Assembly: GCF_016802725.1 (NCBI RefSeq)
Contig: NC_052677.1
Span: 11,023,306 to 11,087,305 of the forward strand
DNA length: 64,000 bases
Reading direction: 5' to 3'
Source of the DNA: Solenopsis invicta
Taxonomy: Eukaryota; Arthropoda; Insecta; Hymenoptera; Formicidae
A program made the translations under genes and the position numbers. This document shows, one piece after another, positions 26,901 through 37,675 of the stretch (its first letter is position 1; each line of letters starts with the position of its first letter). The notes under the pieces were generated by a model. The model ran no database searches. It was given only the letters and a program-made list of their open reading frames with translations, and was not told the origin of the DNA.

Positions 26901-29900
26901 AACTACAGTATCGCCTTAATGCCCGTGGTTGCCCCGACAGCGTGCTCGAAATTCCGAAATTGAAACACTGCACGAGCGGCGCGGTAGCGGCAGCGTTCAC
27001 CCACCTGCCCCGCCGTGATCCCACGCCGATAACGCGCGCTATAAATCTCACCTCGTACTACATCGTCGTTCACCGAAAGTTTTACGACCGAGATAAACCG
27101 GTCATGCTATCCCGCTTGCTGAATTCACAACGCGCGAATACGAAGAAAATTCGAAGATCTGAGCGAGCCGTGACGCTGCGACGCGATCGGGATAGTTTCT
27201 GCATCGGTTTCCCGTTTACTTCGAGTTGCAACGATTAACGTGCAGCGAAACTCATGCAGCGTCAATACTTGAATGTTTCTCGGAGCTTATAACGATTTTA
27301 AACTTCGGCGTTACAATTTTTTAATAATTTTGAACTCCCTTTGTTTTCTTAAATTTATAATTAACGACAGTATCGAAATAAAACAGCGTAACGTATTTAA
27401 TATATTTTTTCTCGAATTTAATTTTAAATTCTAATTTATAGAAATATATTTTTGAGAATAATTAATATTTGATTTTTATCACATTTCATCACAAAATCCC
27501 AATGGATTCTTTCTCTTGCTCTCGAATTCATAATTTGCACGAATCAAATTTAATACAAATTTGTTTAAATAAATTGAATTAATAATAAAAACGGTAATAT
27601 TTCTTTTTTTACAGTTTCGCGTAAAAGCGGAATACGTTCCGACTCGCGGGGAAATCGTTGTATTTAAATCCCGTCTGTTTAACGATCGAGTATTAAGGAG
27701 TATTAACGTGGCAAATGGAAGTGACTCTTACCATACATCTGCTGAATCCCGTGGCGGTCGTCCTCCGGTAGCTCGTAGTTGGCACTCAATCCTTGGTACC
27801 AGGGATACATGAGAGCACCCTGGACCGAGCTGTGCGCCAGTCCCAGGGAATGGCCAAATTCATGAGCGGCCACCGCGAACAGGCTGGTGCCTGGAAGAAG
27901 AACAGAAAAATATTCAAAATCGGCGCGCCCGTCTTATCTACACGATGCGCCTTGCGCTTACAACCGCAGATACTCGCGGGTACGCAAGATAAGAGTCGCA
28001 TACAAATTCGCAAGGACCGTGGTACCTTTGCTCACTGCACTTTAGCGCATACTTATGGAACACTTTGCGAAAATAAAACGCGACGTGGCGAATTTATTAA
28101 GGCGAGATCGGTTACATAGTGCAATTGCAACATATGTACTTATTTATTCGTATATTATTCTCTTTCTTATTTTATCTAAAATATTGTATGTATAGGTTTA
28201 TTAGAAAAGTTAAAAATCTACTTGGTTTCTCGTGTAAAATTAGCGCGATGAAGTACGTAGTTTTTCACCTTCTGCATTTTTAAAGATCGCGAACAAATAG
28301 ACTGGGGAAGGATTAATATTTAGATGCTAGTTAGTTGAGTATTATTAAATTTCAATTTAATAAAAACGTGACTAATTTATGTTCATTTTAGAGCTGTGCT
28401 ATAACCGAAAAAGTAATTCGGCGCGCAATTTATTAAATTTTGAAGAAGTATATAAAAATCACACGAATAAATGTAAGCACTAAGATCTAGCTACGACCAT
28501 TAAAGGTGTTTTTGTTTAATTTGTGTTGTCACATTATCGGTCGAATATCTCTCTAAAATAGTGACTTCTTGCTAAAAATATCAATTGTAATTTAATATTC
28601 CATTTTATTTTCTAGAAAAAAACATTGTCTTTTTCGGGAGATAAAAATATACACGTAATCCGAGGATATAGTTCTTTTTACAAAACTATTTGAATAGCAT
28701 AGTAGCAATATTCATATAAACCTTGATGCAGTGGAGTTACATTTTATACCTTCTTGCATTTCTTTTTCTTCAAAATCAACACGAACGCAATGTTTTATAA
28801 AAATCTTCATGTTTTCATCCTTGATAAAAGTTTAGTTTCACCTCTGATATCTCCATTTTCTTGATATATCTCCATCTTTCTTTCTTTTTTTTTACTATCT
28901 CCAGTGACACCGAGTCATGGTAAAGAAAAGTGTATCGAAACTTTTTCGCGTTCGAGTGTTCGCGTGCCGAGTTTTCTGGGCAATTGCATCGGGAATTGCC
29001 ACCGCCGCCGCCGCCGCGGAATCTCCGCCTTCATTTCGTTTCGTTTCGTTTCGATGCGATTCGATTTCGACCCGCATCGAGAAACTACTTTTCCAGATAT
29101 GGGTTAGGATCGTAAAGCGATCGCCGATTCGAGGAGGGTTGCTGTCGCCGGAAAAATTGATAGTATAGCGAATCGTTGCTTGCATTGCCGAGAAGAGAAA
29201 AATCCGCGATAATCGTGATACCAAAATTTCACGAAAAATCTCTAACGTAAACCTTACAAAATTCAATCATTTAAAAAAAAATCTGTAACCGGTTGTAAAA
29301 TTATAAAATTACTAAAGAAAAAATCTTTATAGAAAATACATTTATGTAAAAATATTTTAAATTTCTGTCCCACAAAAAATTATATATCTATATTCAAAAA
29401 AATCGGTAAAAAAAAATACAAGATTTAGCAGAATTCAGATCCATTTGTGCAAATCTATATTACTGTAAAGCAAATAAATTCAAAAGCAATAAAAGTTTAT
29501 AACGCTGCTCTTTATAGGTTTTTTAACTGACGCATTTGTTCAAGATCCAGTAAAAGCTGTCGTACTTCCGAGATACAATCGTTTAAAAGCAGACACGGAC
29601 ATAAAGCCCCATAGGCGATGTAAAGCGATAAGTATCAAACACATATAAACCTATAACGGGGTCGATAAAGGGATCTGCGAATTACTGAGGATACCTGCTC
29701 CGCCATCTCCCGTTTCTATCACGCGAGCTTATATGAAACGCGGAGCGATAAAAGCGGGCTGCAACAGCTCGAAAACTCGCGTTATATCGTTTATCGTCGA
29801 TCCGGCTTACGCGCGTTACCCTCCGGCGTAATCGCGTCAAGAGTTTCACTGAATACCAAAATATTACTTCGGGGCAACGAATATACATTACGCCACAACG

Positions 29901-32900
29901 GGAAAACTTCCGTTATATTCGTTATATATAGGGGAGAGATACGGTCTTCTTCTTGAGTCACACGGTATTCGCCTCTCGCGAGTTAAACGGACAGAGAGAC
30001 TAAAGACGAGACGACGGAACTTCCATATTGTACAAACTTGTAACGTGCGGGAGAAATTTTATGTCTTGTGTGACGTAGCAATGTTAAAGTTAATTGATAA
30101 GCGACCGCGGGTAAGGGCATTACGGAAGAAACAATATAATCATCCTTGTACATTATATACTGAGAAAAAAAATTGTACTCTCTAAAATCTTTGGAGTGGA
30201 ATCCCATTCTAAAAGTGTGAAAATCCTGCCAGTCTTGATAAAGAGTGGTGGGATTTTCACACACAGAGAGAAAAAATTGTAGCGGCGGCAACTATAAGGG
30301 GACAACCATACCAATTTAGTTAATAGAATTATAATTTCTAGTTGAGCGAACTATATTATAGTTACTGCAACTAAGTTAGTGATTAAGAGAACTAATAAAA
30401 AATAGTTGTAATTAATATATTAGTATATCGCAACTATTTTTTATTAGTTCTCTTAATCACTAACTTAGTTGCAGTAACTATAACATAGTTCGCTTAACTA
30501 TAAATTATAATTCTATTAACTAAATTGGTATGATTGTCCCCTTATAGTTGCCGCCACTACAATTTTTTCTCTCAGTGCACTTTTAGAGTGGAATTCCACT
30601 CTTTTAGATGAAATTCCACTCCAAAAAATTTAGAGAGTAGTGGTGGCAACTATAAGAAAACAATCATACAAATTTAGTTAATAGAATATAGTTAAGTGAA
30701 CTATATTACAGCTATTGCAATTCAGTTAATGGTTAAGAGAACTAATAAAAAATAGTTGCAATACACTATATATTTATATAATACAATAATTACAACTATT
30801 TTCTAATTAATTCTCTCAACCATTAGCTCGATTGCAATAACTATAATATAGTTTACGTAAAACTATATATTATAATTCTCTTAACAACATGTGTATAGTT
30901 GTCCCCTTACTGTTGCCATCACTACAATTTTTTCTCTCAGTGTACATACATGTCTATATAAAAGAAGAATGTTTATATCTCTTTATGAAATGAATTCTTA
31001 ACGAGATGAAATTTTTACATAAAAGGATCGTCATAAAACATGTTTAAGATGAATGTTTCGAGATGTACTTAGTTTGGATTTGCTACTCTAACTGCGGATC
31101 CTCGACTCCGACTACTCTGACTGACGCGCGAACACTCGAAAACCATTAACCTAAATGACCGTCGTAAGTGATATCGCCTTACACGCCAACGGTTAATAAT
31201 TCTCGTTAGGCAAATGCAATTAATGGCGCGGCGAACGTCGCTTTAAATTAACTCCCTCCGATGGTGTGTGTGCGTGTGTGTGTGTGTGAGAGAGATGCGC
31301 ATTTTGGATGGAGAACAAATGTAACCGATTTGCAAGCGGCGTCCAACCGCAGTTATGTCAGTTATGAATTGCGAATGTCGCGTCGCTGATGTCACGTTTC
31401 ACCCATGAACGAATTCTGTCTTTGCAATGTCTTCGCAAATAGCGAGAAACTGAGACGCGGCGGTTTGCGAATCACGTTGCAGCAATAGAACGTCCCGCGG
31501 GGAAGAGTTCGCTCTAACGGCAAACGAACGTGCCGTGCTAATCGTTTCAATCCCGATTTAATTTCACTTTCCCATCATAACGTCTCTCCCTTTTTCTCTC
31601 GCGAGCAGTTTCATTTTCTTAATGTGTATTTCGATTTTGGTTCTGGTAATTACAGCGCCCGAGAGACGCGCGTGGATTTCACGGAATTTTTCATGAATTT
31701 CGCGAATTCAGAATCTCCTGGGAAGACAAAAAGAGAGAGAGAGAGAGAGAGAGAGCAGGAGAAAGTAGCGAAGGAATGCATGTAAAAAAAAAGCGGCACA
31801 AAGACCTTAATTTCTTTCGGCGAAACGCGCGCGGCGGGCGCGTGCTTTGAGATTTTTACTTCTTTGCTCCGAAACATCCGCGCGCCACGCCGGCCGACGG
31901 AGCTCTTTAATTCCTTTAGCCGCGGCGCATCGATACCGCAGAGAGCTGGCACGGCCAACGAGAAAACCAACTTCACAGTAACTATCTTACCGAAATCAAA
32001 CTCGCCGTTTATCAAGAACTTGTATACGTGCCAGAACCAACGTTTGCTTCTTTCTTGGCTTTTTTTTTCCTCCACCCCGTGCTCTTTCGAACAACTTATT
32101 ACTTATCTCTTCGACTGAAATTTTTGACTCTTCATTTTTCTTAATAATAGTTCTGTAATATTCAACTTTTTTAATACAATCCTAACTTTGTTAATAAACT
32201 CGAAATCTTTTTAAGGATATTAGGCTGTCAAATTGCTTGAAAATAAAGCTCTTCTTGATGAGTCAATTGCAAAAACAATAAAAGCACATCCAAATTTACC
32301 CTTTTACATAATGTTCACTGCTAGCATGTGGACGGAAAAAAAATTATTATTAAATGTATACATATATATATATATTTAAGTTATTTAAAAAATGACGTGA
32401 CAAAGGAACGACCATATAAGAATTTGAAAAAATGTGTTCTTACTCTTGTAGCGACACAAAATGTAAAAAATGAGAGCAACATTTTTCTTGTGAGATGTTG
32501 TATGTCGGACTCGTAGTTTCTGGTCAAATAAAAAGAAAAACTAAAATCGCAACAAAATTATGAAAACGGCGATTTTTTCGAAATAGTAATTTTTTGTTGC
32601 AAGACACGTAACTTTTTAAATTTTTTTTAAAAGAAAAACTAGAATTTTTATGTTTACTGTATCAGAGGTTTGATCGGAAATACATAACACATGTTCTATA
32701 TACTCCAGAATTTTTTCAAACCGATCTAAATTTCCGTCTTGCAATCAAGGCAAAGCCAAGAGACAAAAAATTGTCGAGATAATATATATATATATACGCG
32801 TTTTTCTCGACAATTTTTTGTCTCTTGGCTTTGCCTTGATTGCAACACAAAAATTTAGATCAATTTGAAAAAATTCTGGAGTATATATTTAATATACATA

Positions 32901-32904
32901 TTTA

Positions 32905-32946
<42 letters not shown>

Positions 32947-35768
32947 CCAATTTTTTTCTATCTACATTTTAGCAATAAACATTGTATAAAAGAATAAATC
33001 TGTGTGTGTCTCCACTTTTTTACAATTGATTCATAAAGAACTTAATTTTTAACCGCCTAATACTTTTAAAAAAACAAAGCGTATATGTAAAATGTTATTT
33101 TCACGTTGCCTGTTTACTTAGACGTACATTTACTGTTTATAGAAATGATTAAAAACAGGAAACGCAGGTGTACACAGGAAGAACAATTTTGCTGAAATAT
33201 AGATTCTGAAAATAATTACGCGGAACCAATTTAATAAATTCTATCGAATGTTTAACTTGGCTGTTACAAACTGTTCAAAACTGTTTGCAACAACAACATT
33301 ATCATGCTTGGGCGTCCCACATAATTATTACGATCGACACAACATGAAATTATTTTCTGATCCGTATCCAGCAAAATTTTTAAACGCTGCAATAAAACTG
33401 TACTTTACGCGTATGCGTCGAACGCTGAATGCTTTTATCTATTCTCGTGGTGTTCGAAATAGTCAAATCGAAGTAACGTCATGAAGTAACGCCTCGTTGC
33501 TAACTAGGCCACCTCGAAATTAACTGTTCGAGTACGCATGCAGCAGTTGATAATGAGAAGAGAGTGAGAGAGTTTCGCTGGTAGAGGTATTGCACAGTAA
33601 CGTACGGTCATAATTATGCTAATGTGCGCCATGAATGCGGCCGGCTGCGCCGGAGAACTAAGTCAGTGCAATATTAACGACGCCAATCGGGAGCCGCGAG
33701 CGCGCGTCGCGACGCTCCGCGTCGGGAAATCGCCCAAATAACGCAATCTACCGGAGCGTGCAATCGCGCGCGGCTAAGCGAACTCGAACTTCCGATAGCG
33801 GAACAATAGTCCGATTAATTAATACGGCCAATTAATAGCCGGGACGTGACAGTGATTGAATCAGCCTCTCCCCTGACGGGGACGAGAAAATTAGCCCGCG
33901 GCTTTGCGAAGTGCAAGGAAACCGCGTTTGCGGAAGACGCGGCAGGAGATTACGAAAGGGACAGACGCGACGCTATCACCGCCGGCGATAAGGCCAACGA
34001 CGTTGTTATTAAGAGTTTCGATTAAAGTTTCACCGAGAGAAAATTCCTCGACTCGTGGCGGTTATGAGAACATGTAAAGTGAACTTTAACCACGTTAAGC
34101 GCCCGACGCGCAAGTTAACGCGAGAGTTTCAAGTGTCCGGCTAGGAAAAATCTCACGAGGAAAAATAATTGCGTTTAAAATTACGAGGGGAAAAAAAAAT
34201 TTTGCGTTTAACCAAAGCTTCAGACTCTTCAATCAGAAAATAACGTTTACCAGTTCTTCTTTAAACGTGGAACGGATATGCACTCGTACTCATATCCCCC
34301 ATTCAATCTCCGTTCCCGGAGCGTTTTCCGCGGTTTTGCCACCGATTTTTCCGCGAATTTTGTCAAAACTTTTCTGCGATTCCGTAAAATTTCGTCGAAA
34401 TGGACTGTGGAATAAAATTCTCGATTATCTGCAATATTATATATTATTATTTTAAAAAAATTTTAAAATCGTTCCTTTAAAAAAATTTTAGCATCGAGAA
34501 ATACAAGTCGAGATGTAACAATTATGAAAATTATAAACCTGAGAGAGAATCTCACGCATTTGTAAATTCCGTAAGTCGAGAGAGGAGGGCTCTCAAGACT
34601 TCTCATTCTTCGTTGCAACCAACTTCTCACGTTGCAGGAGTTTCATTTTTTTTTTTTTTTTGCAAAGCGGATTTGCCCGAGCAAATTAGTTCTTGTCGGA
34701 GAAAAAAGCTGCTACTTCGAATTGTATTCCGTGATGTTCATTCTCCGTTGCTTGAAATCCTCTCCCCCTCCCTCAGGTGCCGGGGTGGTGGAGAGTGTAG
34801 CGCGCGAAGAAAGTGCGGAAATGTATTATGCAGAACGTTACAACGAACGACGCAGAAATGTTCGTGACGCTGGAAACGAGATGACGGACTTTTGTTGCAG
34901 CGCTCGATTTCCACAAGGACGAGCTTATCGACTGAAATACTTCACGCTGTCTTCCCCGGCGCGATAAATTGTCAACCGCGTATACAAATTGTCTCTAATT
35001 ATTCTCTGCTAATTACTCTTCCCCCGGTGATAAATCAACGGAATAAAACTTACTCAGCGGGAAATGAGAAATAATTAAACGGTTGTGACCGAGAACAAAA
35101 GTTCCCTCCCGTTTTAACACGGAACAATAAATCCAGCTCTTTATAAAGCCCCCGTGTTAATTAATTAATTAATACATGTTGATCCGATACGTATAATTTT
35201 CTGTTTACCTGCAAAAAGAAAATCGCAAATCCAAATTAATTGTTTAATGAAAGATGTATTTGCAAAACATAATAATCGTTTTAATTTAATCTTGTTGTGA
35301 TCACTCGCGTCAATTAATAATTCTGTAACATTTAAATAAAAAGGGTACATAATGTGATAATTCCAATTTACGAAACAAAATACATAGCTTTTAATAACTG
35401 TTATTAATGTGTGTCAGTGATTACTACGTAAGCGATATAGATTTGTTAAATAACATAATGCGTTTATTCGACGCAATCTAAAGGCACGAAGGTTATATTT
35501 CAATCGTAAATGAGAATTAACGAGCGTATCAGAAGCGTATGTCACACGGGATGCGGAAGCAAACGCAAGATTGCAGCACGGCGACAGGCAGACAGTCGGC
35601 AAGTTTAACTATTGCGCTATGGCACGTCGCTTGGCTAACTGTTGCAATTACGAGGTCGTAATCACGGGGTGATTCGCGACACGAATTACGCAATTAAGCA
35701 ATCTTAATGGAAGCAGGAGGGACGCTCGCGGTGGATGGATCCTCGCAACTCGTGCGGAGAAATCGGCA

Positions 35769-35819
<51 letters not shown>

Positions 35820-37639
35820 CTATCTCTATCTGTCTGTCTGGCTTTGCTCTGGCAACGGCATCATGTTGCCTCAATTGTGCACTAATTAAATGCACGCGCA
35901 ATGCCGAGCCATTAAGGAAATACTGTTAATCATTCCAACAGGTTATCTGTCTCTGTCTTTAGGTCTTTTCTGCTAACTTTCGTCGAGGATCGTCGCTAAC
36001 TGCATCAAGCATTTGACATCGAAACGCGGTCAATGAAGACGATGCGCTGAACTCGCTCAACTCGCTGAAGAGGAGTGAAAGCGTGAAAGACATCAGACAT
36101 CCGAAATATCCTTGATAACGCGTAATTATAGAATTATTCCAATCAATTATACAAACATGTATATAAAAGTTCTCTGAAGATATTAAAAAATGAAATCAGG
36201 CCGAATTCAATCAATGAAACAACTAAAACAATTCAACAATTTCAAAAACTTTTTCCCCGACGTTATTTTATGAAATGCATATTTAATTATTCAGCCATTT
36301 GTATAAAAATGCAATTAATTTTGCATAAAGAGAAACTTTTGTTTACAAGAAAAAAGAGCCAGGTGAAAATAATGATACCATCACCCATTTAATTCTCAAA
36401 CATATATTTGGTAACATGTTATAAATTGAAAAACTCGGAATATAAATTTTCATTGCGTTAAATGGGAAAAAAAAATATATTTATATACACTGGAATTAAA
36501 TTTGGGTAAATAAAGTCACGCTATTAATAATTAATATTGGTAAACGTATCAAGCGCGTGCCGTTGTTTGGAAAAGTTCGAGATAAAGCTGCTCTCATTGT
36601 ATTAAAAGAAAGGTGAAAACACGTCGAAAGGATCAATAAAGAAAACGCGCAAACAGTTCGCCGAGCGCGCACACACGCCGCTCGTGAATACCTTTATGTG
36701 CTATCCGACGTTTTATATTGATCCGGCGTTATAACGTCCTGCCCCTGACAGAATTGAAAGGACCGCTTTCTCGGAGCAATCCGGAGCCCCTTTCTCCCGC
36801 AGGCGTGTAACCGCGCCTTGTATCGAATGACCGAGTTGGCGCGTCACCAAAACGCGGATGTCTTCGGATGATTGCACGAAAGTCTATGACCGCGCCATCA
36901 TCAAAGCTCCCGAGAGAGAAATCGATGCGGAAACACTCGAGCTTTAAATATTCATATAAATACATAATCAAATTGCATATCTGCCCAAAACAGCTCACTT
37001 GTCACGAAGAAACAATTGGAATACCACACTGATTGTGACGTTTTCCACAATTCTTAATGGTTAGTAACAAGATTTGATTGCGATGGTGCAAACATACATT
37101 TCAATAAAGTGTATCTCACTTTTTTATTAATTGGTTTATTCGCTGGGAATAAAATTTTACGTCGTCGTATTTAAATAAAGATTCGTGTCAGCGAAATAAA
37201 TGTGTATCCCCACAAATAAATTTGTAACTGTCTTTTTCTCGTTGTCAGTGTATTTATTATACAGCAGCTCTCTCCCGTCTCTGAGTTTGTGCAGTGTCCC
37301 AATAGCTCGCACAAGAAATTTAAACCGAAAAATTCCGATCCACTTACCTTCCTCGTTGCTCTCGTCCTCAAGCAACCAAATCTCCTCCTCGTCGAAGTGA
37401 GCGTCTCCACCGCGGTCCTTGCCCGGGAAGAACGCGTGCGCCAGGATCTGACCTCTGCCATCGAACGGATATCCGTCTCCGTGATAACCCCTGAATACGC
37501 AGTGAATATTATATTTGGCGCTCTGCCAAACAAAATTATCAGCTGCCGTCGAAATTAATGTATATCGTGAGTTTGCAATTCTACATGATTATGTACATGT
37601 ATGTTTATGTATATTGCATTATTTGGCGTTATTACTATG

Positions 37640-37675
<36 letters not shown>

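Larger units (their letters stand above)
21340..27731. other. Large Mmp2 intron, part downstream of the THAP gene
   Basis: This stretch contains two adjacent fold-back elements (22491 and 22631), a CpG-rich patch (23280-23770) ending in a possible plus-strand donor, a family C MITE (23890), a 15-base minisatellite (24651) and a rearranged family A MITE (26116). No coding gene could be supported. Confidence 0.6.
30160..30942. mobile_element. Outer family A MITE of a three-level nest
   Basis: The outer element starts CTGAGAAAAAAATTGTA at 30160 and is interrupted after about 18 bases by a family B element. It resumes at 30638 with GTGGTGGCAACTATAAG and ends CTCTCAGTG at 30942, followed by TA. 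The interrupted motif is ATTGTAGTGG, with TA duplicated around B. Confidence 0.8.
27891..37347. other. 9.5 kb Mmp2 intron
   Basis: This intron lies between the structural-zinc exon and the active-site exon. It holds the nested MITE locus at 30160-30942, a palindrome at 32698-32887 with an adjoining AT microsatellite, AG and CT microsatellites, and a CpG-rich stretch near 33600-34100. A short plus-strand frame at 28918 with an N-terminal hydrophobic stretch is noted among the rejected items. No gene is supported. Confidence 0.6.

Noticed and set aside
28918..29168. Plus-strand ATG frame with a basic start and hydrophobic AIASGIATAAAAAES stretch after a good acceptor
   Set aside because: The hydrophobic part is largely a GCC triplet repeat and the rest is TTTCG repeats. 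There is no cleavage-site-like continuation and no downstream structure.
35704..35929. Open frames of Ser-Leu and Arg-Glu repeats
   Set aside because: They are translations of the CT microsatellite.
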